Source: Hippea sp964442345
Lineage (GTDB): Bacteria; Campylobacterota_A; Desulfurellia; Desulfurellales; Hippeaceae
Assembly: GCA_964442345.1 (NCBI GenBank)
Contig: CAYTZD010000043.1
Span: 1-14,163, forward strand
Length of the DNA stretch: 14,163 nucleotides
Reading direction: 5' to 3'
Part shown: piece after piece, positions 7,461 through 14,019 of the stretch
Numbering within the stretch: position 1 is the stretch's first letter
Layout: the number at the start of each line of letters is the position of its first letter
The notes under the pieces: model-generated
Told to the model about the DNA's origin: nothing
Seen by the model: only the letters and a program-made list of their open reading frames with translations
The model's database searches: none
Position numbers and translations under genes: made by a program

Positions 7461-8399
7461 ATGATAATAGTTACAGGTGGTGCTGGTTTTATAGGAAGTA
7501 ATATTGTAAAAGGGCTTAACGAGAAGGGCATAGATGATATACTAATTGTTGACAATCTAACCAACTCTGCCAAACACTTAAATCTAAATTCGCTTAAGTT
7601 TGTAGATTTTATTGATAAGGAAGAGTTTTTAGAAAGGTTAAACGATTTTTCAAATGTTGAGATTATATTTCATCAGGGTGCATGCTCTAATACGCTTGAG
7701 AAAAACGGTAAATATATGATGAAAAACAACTATGATTACTCAAAAGCGCTGCTTCATTATGCACTAAGTAAAAATATAAGATTCATATACGCATCAAGTG
7801 CTTCTGTTTATGGGCTTGGTAAAAAGGGATTTGAAGAGAAGAGAGAGAACGAATATCCGTTGAATGTATATGCTTTCTCAAAATTTATCTTTGATAATTA
7901 TGTGAGAAGGATTGGCTTTGATAAGGCAAATCAGATTGTTGGTTTGAGATATTTTAATGTTTATGGGCCAAATGAACACCATAAAGGCAAGATGGCATCG
8001 GTTGTTTATCATTTTCATAATCAGATACTCTACGATGGGACGGTAAAGCTATTTGAAGGTAGCGAAAACTTCAAAAGGGATTTTATCTTTGTTGGTGATG
8101 TGGTTAAAGTAAACCTTTTCTTTATGGAGAACCCATCAAAAAGCGGCATATTCAATGTAGGAACATCTAAAGCGGAGAGTTTCTTAAAGATAGCTCAAAT
8201 AATGAGCAAGCTTTATTCAAATGTGCGAATAGAGTATATCAAGTTTCCCGAAGAGCTTAAGAAAAAATACCAGACATACACATGTGCAGATTTAAAGAAC
8301 CTAAGAGAAGCTGGATATAAAGATGAATTTGTCTCTCTTGAAGATGGCGTTAAAGCCTATGTGAAGGTTTTAAAAGAGAGCGACGGTGTCTGGGTCTGA
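7461..8399 (+). CDS. hldD: ADP-L-glycero-D-manno-heptose 6-epimerase
   Basis: HldD (also called RfaD) converts ADP-D-glycero- to ADP-L-glycero-beta-D-manno-heptose for the LPS inner core; it is a cytosolic NADP-dependent short-chain dehydrogenase-like epimerase. The 312 aa fit the family (about 310). Seen: the Rossmann loop T5-G-G-A-G-F-I-G12, HQGACS at 71-76, S113/S115 near the catalytic Ser position, Y137-x3-K141, NVYGPNEHHKGKMAS with the second catalytic Lys (K174 or K176), FKRDFIFVGDV, and KYQTYTCADL-x2-LREAGY near the C terminus. The start is the ATG at 7461, which has GGGGGA about 4 nt upstream and puts MIIVTGGAGF at the N terminus. An open frame from 7380 would begin upstream of the promoter -10. 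Other heptose genes are not in this window. No terminator separates it from the tRNA promoter 5 nt downstream. Confidence 0.95.
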   Translation: MIIVTGGAGFIGSNIVKGLNEKGIDDILIVDNLTNSAKHLNLNSLKFVDFIDKEEFLERLNDFSNVEIIFHQGACSNTLEKNGKYMMKNNYDYSKALLHYALSKNIRFIYASSASVYGLGKKGFEEKRENEYPLNVYAFSKFIFDNYVRRIGFDKANQIVGLRYFNVYGPNEHHKGKMASVVYHFHNQILYDGTVKLFEGSENFKRDFIFVGDVVKVNLFFMENPSKSGIFNVGTSKAESFLKIAQIMSKLYSNVRIEYIKFPEELKKKYQTYTCADLKNLREAGYKDEFVSLEDGVKAYVKVLKESDGVWV

Positions 8400-8404
8400 T
8401 TTTG

Positions 8405-8433
8405 TTGACAATAATGGTAAATTTTAATATACA
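8405..8433 (+). promoter_or_regulatory. Near-consensus promoter of tRNA-Ala
   Basis: TTGACA (8405-8410, perfect -35) is followed after 17 nt by TATACA (8428-8433, four of six -10). The predicted start is near 8440, about 9 nt before the tRNA. It is the best sigma-70-type promoter I can see in the window, as expected for a stable RNA. It begins 5 nt after the hldD stop codon. Confidence 0.8.
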
Positions 8434-8448
8434 TTCCCAAAAGAGTAA

Positions 8449-8524
8449 GGGGCTGTAGCTCAGCTGGGAGAGCGCCACGCTGGCAGCGTGGAGGTCGGGG
8501 GTTCGAGCCCCCTCAGCTCCACCA
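8449..8524 (+). tRNA. tRNA-Ala (anticodon GGC)
   Basis: A complete 76-nt cloverleaf. Acceptor GGGGCTG pairs with CAGCTCC and includes the G3-U70 wobble pair that identifies tRNA-Ala. The D stem is GCTC/GAGC, the anticodon stem CCACG/CGTGG with loop CTGGCAG, and the T stem GGGGG/CCCCT with loop TTCGAGC. Anticodon GGC is at 8482-8484. The 3' CCA is encoded (8522-8524), so the nucleotidyltransferase upstream in the window would only repair this tRNA, not build its end. A protein gene starts 15 nt downstream with no promoter or terminator between, so the tRNA is probably cut from a tRNA-mRNA transcript. Confidence 0.98.
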
Positions 8525-8526
8525 AG

Positions 8527-8532
8527 AAGGAG
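8527..8532 (+). promoter_or_regulatory. Shine-Dalgarno that decides the DUF1232 start
   Basis: AAGGAG begins 2 nt after the tRNA CCA end. It is 1 nt from an ATG at 8534 but 7 nt from the ATG at 8540, so translation should start at 8540. After tRNA 3' processing this ribosome site would sit almost at the new 5' end of the mRNA. Confidence 0.7.
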
Positions 8533-8539
8533 AATGACG

Positions 8540-8935
8540 ATGAAAGAGAAGATAGAAAAAGTATTTGCGTTGGTTGAAAAAGTAAAAGAGCTTGATATTG
8601 AAGCTTTCTTGGTTGATGCAAAAAGAAAGGTTGAAGAAATAGCAGAGAATCCAGGTCAGTTTGCATTGAATAGCATCTTGCAGTTGAAGCTCGCTTATCA
8701 GATGATAGAGTGTTATTTTCACAAGGAGTGCGCACTTCCCTGGAGAACGGTAATTGCCGTTGTTTTGCTTTTGATGTATCTGATAAATCCGTTTGATATA
8801 ATTCCTGATTTTTTGCCGGGTGTTGGTTATCTTGACGATGCTGTAGCTGTTGGCGTTGCCCTTAAATTTATCAGAGATGATTTAAAGGAATATGCCATAG
8901 CCAAAGGGTTAAACCCTGCTGACTATGGCTTATAA
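8540..8935 (+). CDS. YkvA/DUF1232 family small membrane protein
   Basis: A 131-aa protein of the DUF1232 (YkvA-like) family, whose function is unknown. Seen: a charged, helical N-terminal half (1-65) with little sign of a signal peptide; one hydrophobic segment at about 69-84; and the family signature N83-P-F-D-I-I-P-D-F-L-P-G-V-G-Y-L-D-D100, followed by an amphipathic helix and a short NPADYGL tail. It is probably a membrane-associated protein with one or two spans. It follows tRNA-Ala by 15 nt and is likely read from the same promoter. Its stop lies 3 nt from the convergent YdbL-like gene stop. The longer start at 8534 is rejected on ribosome-site spacing. Confidence 0.88.
   Translation: MKEKIEKVFALVEKVKELDIEAFLVDAKRKVEEIAENPGQFALNSILQLKLAYQMIECYFHKECALPWRTVIAVVLLLMYLINPFDIIPDFLPGVGYLDDAVAVGVALKFIRDDLKEYAIAKGLNPADYGL
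8894..8929. repeat. Nested inverted repeat at convergent gene ends
   Basis: GCCATAG (8894-8900) pairs with CTATGGC (8923-8929), and inside it GGG/CCC (8906-8908/8914-8916) forms a smaller stem. It sits at the 3' end of the DUF1232 gene, just before the convergent stop codons. A T-rich patch (CTATTTTCTT) begins 10 nt downstream on the plus strand. It may act as a weak terminator, but it lies within coding sequence and could be chance. Confidence 0.35.
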
Positions 8936-8938
8936 ACG

Positions 8939-9493
8939 CTATTTTCTTATCCATCCTGTAGCAGTTTGGATATAAGTGCCTTTTGGTGCGGTATCCTGCC
9001 ACTGTTTTGCAAATATTTTCTTTACCCTGTCTATTTGTGAAGACGGTATGTGAAGCGCTTTAGCAACTTCTTTGTAAAGCAGATTTCTGTCGCTGTTTTC
9101 AGCATTGACTAACTTCTTTAGCTTTAGCCTATCCCTTAGTGATGTTGGCTGTTTGTAGATCTTAACGAATCCGTTTAGTGTTTCACCTAAATAGCCGTTC
9201 TGATAAAATGGTTTCATCTGAGTGTATCTTGCCTTCATGCGTTGTTTTATGGCATTTATCGTGGCATTTGTCGTATTTAGAACATCACTGGCATAAGCCT
9301 TTGGAATGATGATTCTAAAGAATAGAGACTGTGGCGGAATGTTTTGTTGTTGATTGGTTTTTTCGCTTCTTATTTCGTTGACAATCTCTTTTGCCTTCTT
9401 CCTTACTTCCTGTGCAGGGAAATAGATATTAACCGTTACGCAAGCATACAATAGAAGTGTTGCCATAACCCATAAGAGTTTTGCCTTTCTCAT
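8939..9493 (-). CDS. YdbL/DUF1318 family lipoprotein, possible YnbE-YdbL fusion
   Basis: An envelope protein of 184 aa. Seen: an N-terminal hydrophobic signal with lipobox L15-Y-A-C18, so likely a lipoprotein, then VTVNIYFPAQEV and a charged linker. A second hydrophobic patch ends in PKAYAS near 65-70. The C-terminal part has GETLNGFVKI (about 102-111) and a GTYIQTATGWIRK end, as in YdbL (DUF1318). Known: E. coli ydbH-ynbE-ydbL encode an inner-membrane AsmA-like protein, a small outer-membrane lipoprotein that contacts it, and a periplasmic partner; the set forms an intermembrane bridge for phospholipids. Here the lipoprotein and YdbL parts appear joined in one chain, and the second patch may be a relic of a YdbL signal peptide; this is inference. 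The start overlaps the YdbH stop as ATGA and has a strong site, AAAGGAGGTG (9501-9510). Last gene of the regulator-ydbH-ydbL operon. Confidence 0.82.
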   Translation of the reverse strand: MRKAKLLWVMATLLLYACVTVNIYFPAQEVRKKAKEIVNEIRSEKTNQQQNIPPQSLFFRIIIPKAYASDVLNTTNATINAIKQRMKARYTQMKPFYQNGYLGETLNGFVKIYKQPTSLRDRLKLKKLVNAENSDRNLLYKEVAKALHIPSSQIDRVKKIFAKQWQDTAPKGTYIQTATGWIRK

Positions 9494-10674
9494 CCTTTAT
9501 CACCTCCTTTCTTTTTTATTGCTCTTTTTACCCTGTTTATAAAATCGTTCCATTCTATTTTGTTATCCGTATTCATATTGATTACGCTTACACCTACTAA
9601 AAAACCCTTCTTTACAATATATTCTTTATCACCTTCTTTGTAAAGTCCGTGCAGTGAAAAGATGTTGTTTTTCAATGTTGCTTTAAAGCCTATACTTGAA
9701 TAGGCGAAGTTTTTAAAAAACGGTATGGCTATGGTTGCTATTCCGCCGCCGACCTTTGATATGCTGTTTACTGCCTTTAAGGATATCCTTTTGCTTGTGC
9801 CTTTGACATCTTCTGTCTTAACAAGCATCTCAAACTCAAGCGGGTTTTTGAAGTTTACAAGCTTTAAGTTTTTGACATATCCTTCAACAAATCCTGTGAT
9901 TTTTCCAAAATCGGTCATATCTGTGAGTTTTTTAAGGTTTATATGCTTAAAGGTTATATTGCATGCAAGCGTAGGCAGTTTGCTTGGAATTAGCTTTATA
10001 TCCTTTATTTTTAGATAACCGTCAAATATCCTTATTGTAATATTACCCAATATGTTTATAAGCTTGTCAGTTCCTTTGATTTTTAGATCTGCTGTTGCTT
10101 TGGCTATATCCGTGTTTGCATAAGCCTTTATTTTTGAGCTCTCTATCTCTCTTTTTGCAAGATTTAAGGTTAAATAGAATGGTTCTATTTTTGCCTTGTT
10201 GCTTTTTATGTTTACTTCTAAATTTAGAGTGCTGTTATTCGTAGCTGTTTGAATGCTTACTTCTGAGATTAGTTTGTCTGCCTTGATTCTTTCAATCTTT
10301 ATGTATCCCTTATGCTTTAGTTTTTCGCTTGCTGCTACAGCCGTGTTTATTTCTATGTTTTTTGCTTCGATATTTTTGTATTTTGCTTTTAAGACTTCTG
10401 CTTTTAGAAAAGCTTTAAATTGTTTGCTGTTTTTGATGTTTAGCAGAATTATGGCTTTCTGTTTGCCTTTGAAGCTTAGATTATTTAAGAATTCGTTTTC
10501 TGTTGCAGAGATAATAAAGTCCCTTGCTGCTGTTAGGTTGTCTGATGCTATTTTCAGATTTATTCCCTTTTTGTTTCTGCTTATGTCAACTGTGCCAACC
10601 TTTTTTATCTCTATATGGGCGCTGTTTTTGTCTATATATATGGTTGATTCTGTTGGGTATAAGGAGAAATCCAT
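9490..10674 (-). CDS. YdbH-like AsmA-type intermembrane protein, C-terminal part (frame 2)
   Basis: The C-terminal portion of a YdbH-like protein; 394 aa from the ATG at 10672-10674. Seen: repeated short beta strands alternating polar and hydrophobic residues, without a signal peptide, as in the beta-groove bridges of the AsmA/TamB/YdbH group. The C-terminal segment FAYSSIGFKATLKNNIF, GDKEYIVKKGFLVGVSVIN and NKIEWNDFINRVKR fits the end of the YdbH family as I know it. The same frame stays open 49 codons further upstream, to the A9 run at 10819-10827, where it joins the preceding gene by a -1 shift. The ATG at 10674 has no Shine-Dalgarno at a usable distance, so independent translation is doubtful. 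I read this as the second half of one gene of about 730 codons. Its stop overlaps the YdbL-like start by 4 bp. Confidence 0.75.
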   Translation of the reverse strand: MDFSLYPTESTIYIDKNSAHIEIKKVGTVDISRNKKGINLKIASDNLTAARDFIISATENEFLNNLSFKGKQKAIILLNIKNSKQFKAFLKAEVLKAKYKNIEAKNIEINTAVAASEKLKHKGYIKIERIKADKLISEVSIQTATNNSTLNLEVNIKSNKAKIEPFYLTLNLAKREIESSKIKAYANTDIAKATADLKIKGTDKLINILGNITIRIFDGYLKIKDIKLIPSKLPTLACNITFKHINLKKLTDMTDFGKITGFVEGYVKNLKLVNFKNPLEFEMLVKTEDVKGTSKRISLKAVNSISKVGGGIATIAIPFFKNFAYSSIGFKATLKNNIFSLHGLYKEGDKEYIVKKGFLVGVSVINMNTDNKIEWNDFINRVKRAIKKKGGDKG

Positions 10675-10790
10675 ATAGTAATTTTCATAAACAATTGCCT
10701 CACCTTGAGTTATTTTAAGGTTGACCTTTTTGTCTTTGAATAGAAGACTGCCTGCGATGTCTTCTGAAGTGAATAGCTTACAGTCTGAGC

Positions 10791-11681
10791 TTAGGTTGTC
10801 GAAGGATAGAGTAAGTAATTTTTTTTTAAATCGAAGGATGCATCGGGAATATTGAAATTAAGCTTATTGTCAACATTTACTTTTAGAAGTGTTATTCTTG
10901 CTTTTTTCTGTTTTAAGGATATGGTTGCCTTTGATATGTTGAGAGAATATTTGTCGTAGTCTGCATGCATATTCAGTGTGTCGATGGATCCAAAACTAAC
11001 AGAAAACGGCGATAGTTTAATAAGAAGGTTTGTTATGTAGATGGACTGCTTTATAAGCAGATGCGCTTTTCCATTTGTGAATTCTATCTTTTTTGGTTTT
11101 ATAAGCATTTTTGGGATTAAGATGGACTTAGAAGAGAGATTTAATTCTCCTTCTGCCTTTTCTATCTCTGCAGTAAGCAGAGAATCCTTATTCTTAAAAA
11201 TTACTATGCCTGATAGTTTTATGGTTTTATCTGTTAAATTTATGTCCATTTTGCTTATGTCTATAGTGTTTTCTTTCGTTGTTAATCTTAGCGTTAAGTT
11301 ATCTATCCCTACATTGCCGATTTTTAGCGCAGGCAGCAAGAAGCTTGAATTTTTTGATTTGTTTTGGCTGTTTAGGTTTATCTCTATTGTTGGGTTTGTT
11401 AGTTTTAGATTTAGATTACCATTTTTATCTAAATTGGCTAAAAATTCGTCTGCATTGGCTTTAATTTTGTCTGTTTTGATGCTAAAGCCCTTTATGTTTA
11501 TGCTTGAGGCTGATTTTATATTTAATTTTTCAAAGCTTGATGTGATATTGTATTTTTTTAGATACGCATTTATGGCTATCTTAAGAAGAGATGAACTGTT
11601 TGTAAAGGTTATATAGCTTAAAAGAATTAAGATTATGGCACTTAGACCAACTATCGTTGCGATATATGCCGATTTTTTCAT
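10791..11681 (-). CDS. YdbH-like AsmA-type intermembrane protein, N-terminal part (frame 1)
   Basis: The N-terminal portion of the same YdbH-like protein; 296 aa as read without a shift. Seen: a membrane anchor at about 7-27 (IATIVGLSAIILILLSYITF) with a short Lys-rich cytoplasmic start, then a long beta-rich, Asn/Lys/Ser-rich periplasmic region with strands such as INIKGFSIKTDKI and TIDISKMDINLTDKTI, typical of AsmA-like proteins that span the periplasm. After FDLKK (residue 287) the frame passes the A9 run and reads only nine more codons (NYLLYPSTT) before a stop. Reading one nucleotide back gives KLLTLSFDNL and continues without a stop into the downstream part, for a total near 730 aa (E. 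coli YdbH is about 880). The start overlaps the regulator stop by 4 bp, with AAGG about 9 nt upstream. The function as a lipid bridge is inferred from the family. Confidence 0.78.
   Translation of the reverse strand: MKKSAYIATIVGLSAIILILLSYITFTNSSSLLKIAINAYLKKYNITSSFEKLNIKSASSINIKGFSIKTDKIKANADEFLANLDKNGNLNLKLTNPTIEINLNSQNKSKNSSFLLPALKIGNVGIDNLTLRLTTKENTIDISKMDINLTDKTIKLSGIVIFKNKDSLLTAEIEKAEGELNLSSKSILIPKMLIKPKKIEFTNGKAHLLIKQSIYITNLLIKLSPFSVSFGSIDTLNMHADYDKYSLNISKATISLKQKKARITLLKVNVDNKLNFNIPDASFDLKKNYLLYPSTT
10819..10827 (-). other. A9 slippery run joining the two YdbH-like frames
   Basis: On the coding (minus) strand nine A follow GATTT, read as GAT TTA AAA AAA AAT in the first frame. This contains A AAA AAA in the register used for -1 slippage. 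A -1 shift, or a transcript with ten A, gives GAT TTA AAA AAA AAA TTA and an open frame to 9490. No upstream Shine-Dalgarno-like stimulator and no strong downstream hairpin are visible, which favours polymerase slippage or a one-base indel over ribosomal frameshifting. Confidence 0.7.
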
Positions 11682-12313
11682 TTTATCAACCTTATCTCTT
11701 TTCCATTCTGACTTATTATACCTTTATTTTTCAGTTTTTTAAAGAGTCTTGATAATGTTTCTGCTGATACACCTATGGCTGTTGCAAGCTCTTTTTTTGG
11801 TATATTTAGAATAACCGTATTTTTTTCGTCTTTCAAATTATTTAGATAGCTTATAAGTCTTTCTTCTGCATCATCAAGTGATAATTCTTTTATTCTTTTT
11901 GTCATAAAGTTTAATTTCTGAGCAAAAACACCCAGTAGCTTCATTGCAAATTCGGGATTCTCTTTTATCTTTTCGAACAGTTTACTTGAATTTATCTCAA
12001 GCAGAAGAGAATCTTCAATCGCTTCTGCGCTAACGGGATATGTATCCTGCAAAAACAGGACAATCTCTGCAAATGTTTCACCCTTTTCCACTATGTTTAT
12101 GATGGCTTCTTTGCCATCTTCTGAAGTTTTAAACAGTTTTATAAGGCCCTTTACAACGAAAAACATACTATTGCCTTTTGTATTTTCAAGAAAGATAATT
12201 TCCTTCTTTTGCTTGTTTATAAGCCACGATACAGCATTTATATCATTGATAAGTTTGTCATCTTTTATATCAAGGGTATCTAAAAATAGTTCTATCGCTT
12301 CCCTTTTGTCCAT
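11678..12313 (-). CDS. Crp/Fnr family regulator, HcpR/DNR-like, cysteine-free
   Basis: A 211-aa transcription regulator of the Crp/Fnr family. Seen: an N-terminal cyclic-nucleotide-binding-like beta barrel (about 1-115), a dimerisation helix (about 118-150), and a winged helix-turn-helix (about 168-211). The recognition helix E185-T-L-S188-R189 matches the FNR pattern E-x2-S-R that reads TTGA half-sites. There is no cysteine at all, so it is not an FNR-type iron-sulfur sensor. The Arg that binds cAMP phosphate in Crp is also absent (YPVSAEA), so cAMP is unlikely. Its place divergent from hcp, with an FNR-type box between, suggests an HcpR/DNR-like sensor of nitric oxide or related species, possibly through heme; the ligand is inference. 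Its own Shine-Dalgarno (AGGT) lies inside the box, so self-repression is plausible. It heads the operon with the YdbH and YdbL-like genes. Confidence 0.9.
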   Translation of the reverse strand: MDKREAIELFLDTLDIKDDKLINDINAVSWLINKQKKEIIFLENTKGNSMFFVVKGLIKLFKTSEDGKEAIINIVEKGETFAEIVLFLQDTYPVSAEAIEDSLLLEINSSKLFEKIKENPEFAMKLLGVFAQKLNFMTKRIKELSLDDAEERLISYLNNLKDEKNTVILNIPKKELATAIGVSAETLSRLFKKLKNKGIISQNGKEIRLIK

Positions 12314-12315
12314 TC

Positions 12316-12329
12316 TTGACCTAAATCAA
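12316..12329. promoter_or_regulatory. FNR/HcpR-type operator between regulator and hcp
   Basis: TTGACCTAAATCAA reads as TTGAC-N4-ATCAA, one base off the perfect FNR-type palindrome TTGAT-N4-ATCAA. Its centre (12322.5) is about 41 bp upstream of the hcp start site inferred from the -10 at 12351-12356, the class II activator position. It ends 2 nt from the regulator start codon and covers that gene's Shine-Dalgarno. The symmetry and distances are seen; binding by the adjacent regulator is inferred from its E-x2-S-R helix. Confidence 0.7.
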
Positions 12330-12350
12330 TTATTTTTTATTAAAAAAGTA

Positions 12351-12380
12351 TATATTAATAAGCAGAAAAAAACAAGGAGG
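12351..12380 (+). promoter_or_regulatory. -10 element and Shine-Dalgarno of hcp
   Basis: TATATT (12351-12356) is five of six to the -10 consensus and has no good -35 at 17 nt, as expected for an activator-dependent promoter with the operator in the -41 position. AAGGAGG (12374-12380) is a strong ribosome site 7 nt before the ATG at 12388, which decides that start over a GTG at 12382. Confidence 0.6.
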
Positions 12381-12387
12381 TGTGAAC

Positions 12388-14010
12388 ATGTCAATGTTCT
12401 GTTTTCAATGTCAGGAGACTTTAAGGAATCAAGCATGCACAGTAAGAGGTGTATGCGGCAAGGACGAACGGGTAGCAAACTTAGAAGATGTGCTCGTTTA
12501 TGTGTGTAAGGGTATAAGTGTTGTTGCAAAAAAGGCTGGTAAGGTTGATAAGGAAGTAGCTCACTTTATAGCAAAGGCTCTATTTACAACCATCACCAAT
12601 GTTAACTTCGACGAAGATAGAATCGCAGATGTAATCAGGGAAGGTTTAAGGCTAAGAGATCAGCTTAAGTCAAAATACAATATAAGCGATGAAGGATTGC
12701 ACGATTCTGCCACATGGAATGGCTCAACAAAGGAAGAGTTTTTGGCAAAATGGGATGTTGCAAAAGTTCCAGCAGAGACAGACGAAGACAAAAGGTCTTT
12801 GAAGGAATTAATGATTTATGGTCTTAAAGGTATAGCTGCATACGGAGAACATGCTTTAGTTTTGGGCTATGAAGACCAAAGTGTTTGGGATTTTATGATT
12901 GAAGGTCTTGCAGCAACAACAGAAGACCACACCGTTGATGAATTGATAGGTCTTGTAATGAAGACAGGTGAAGCTGCTGTTAATGTTATGGCTTTACTTG
13001 ATAAGGCAAACACTGAAACCTACGGCCATCCAGAGATTAGCGAAGTTAATCTCGGCGTAAGAAACAATCCAGGTATTCTCATATCAGGACACGACTTAAG
13101 GGATTTAGAAGAGTTGCTTGAACAGACAAAAGGCACCGGTGTAGATGTTTATACGCACGGTGAGATGTTGCCAGCAAACTACTATCCCGCATTCAAGAAA
13201 TATGAACATTTTGTTGGAAACTACGGTAATGCATGGTGGCAGCAGGATAAAGAATTTGAAGCATTTAATGGACCAATTTTGATGACTACAAACTGCCTTG
13301 TGCCACCGAAGGATAGCTATAAAGATAGGGTATTTACGACAGGTAATGTAGGATTTCCGGGCGTAAAGCATATCGCAGACAGGGTTGATGGCAAACCAAA
13401 GGATTTCTCAGAGATTATAGAACTTGCCAAAAAGTGCAAACCACCAACGCCACTTGAAGAAGGTAAAATAATCGGTGGATTTGCACATGAGCAGGTGTTT
13501 AAGCTTGCCGACAAGGTTGTTGAAGCTGTTAAAAGTGGCGCTATAAGAAAGTTTGTCGTTATGGCTGGATGCGACGGCAGGCATAAGACAAGAGAATATT
13601 ACACAGAATTTGCAAAAAAACTGCCTAAGGATACGGTTATTCTGACTGCAGGATGCGCAAAATATAGATACATCAAGCTTAATCTTGGCGATATAAATGG
13701 CATTCCAAGGGTGCTTGATGCTGGCCAGTGTAATGATAGTTATAGTCTTGCTGCTATAGCATTGAAGCTTAAAGAGATATTTGATCTAAACGATATAAAC
13801 GAATTACCTATTGCATACAATATTGCATGGTATGAGCAAAAAGCTGTAACCGTTCTTCTTGCACTTCTCTATCTTGGCGTTAAAAATATTAAGCTGGGTC
13901 CAACCTTGCCTGCATTCTTCTCTGAAAATGTAGCTAAGGTGCTTGTTGAGAAGTTTAATATCTCAACAATTAGCGATGTTGACTCTGACATGAAAGAACT
14001 AATCGGATAA
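12388..14010 (+). CDS. hcp: Hybrid cluster protein (hydroxylamine / NO reductase), class I
   Basis: Hcp (prismane protein) is a cytosolic enzyme with a [4Fe-4S] cluster and a hybrid [4Fe-2S-2O] cluster; it reduces hydroxylamine in vitro and nitric oxide, and in E. coli also S-nitrosylates proteins. The 540 aa match class I enzymes. Seen: N-terminal C5-x2-C8-x8-C17-x5-C23, the arrangement of strict anaerobes rather than the C-x2-C-x11-C-x6-C form of facultative enterics. Hybrid-cluster regions follow: GHDLRDLEELL, HGEMLPANYYP, TTNCLVPP, the GCDGRHKTREYY segment, TAGCAKYRY and DAGQCNDSYS, then YEQKAV near the C terminus. The usual partner reductase gene hcr is not visible in the window. It is divergent from the Crp/Fnr regulator, with an FNR-type box at about -41, so induction by nitrosative stress or anaerobiosis is likely. 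A strong terminator follows 9 nt after the stop. Confidence 0.97.
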   Translation: MSMFCFQCQETLRNQACTVRGVCGKDERVANLEDVLVYVCKGISVVAKKAGKVDKEVAHFIAKALFTTITNVNFDEDRIADVIREGLRLRDQLKSKYNISDEGLHDSATWNGSTKEEFLAKWDVAKVPAETDEDKRSLKELMIYGLKGIAAYGEHALVLGYEDQSVWDFMIEGLAATTEDHTVDELIGLVMKTGEAAVNVMALLDKANTETYGHPEISEVNLGVRNNPGILISGHDLRDLEELLEQTKGTGVDVYTHGEMLPANYYPAFKKYEHFVGNYGNAWWQQDKEFEAFNGPILMTTNCLVPPKDSYKDRVFTTGNVGFPGVKHIADRVDGKPKDFSEIIELAKKCKPPTPLEEGKIIGGFAHEQVFKLADKVVEAVKSGAIRKFVVMAGCDGRHKTREYYTEFAKKLPKDTVILTAGCAKYRYIKLNLGDINGIPRVLDAGQCNDSYSLAAIALKLKEIFDLNDINELPIAYNIAWYEQKAVTVLLALLYLGVKNIKLGPTLPAFFSENVAKVLVEKFNISTISDVDSDMKELIG

Positions 14011-14019
14011 TACTCACCT

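Noticed and set aside
8449..8524. tRNA-Ala as an integration site for a mobile element
   Set aside because: No integrase and no repeat of the tRNA 3' end are visible nearby; the neighbours look like core genes.
8460..8735. Minus-strand frames over tRNA-Ala and the DUF1232 gene
   Set aside because: They run through the tRNA and mirror the real gene; one resembles the spurious peptide often called on tRNA antisense strands.
11041..11616. 191-codon plus-strand open frame opposite the YdbH-like gene
   Set aside because: Phe/Ser/Leu-rich antisense of an Asn/Lys-rich gene, with no ribosome site and no family resemblance.
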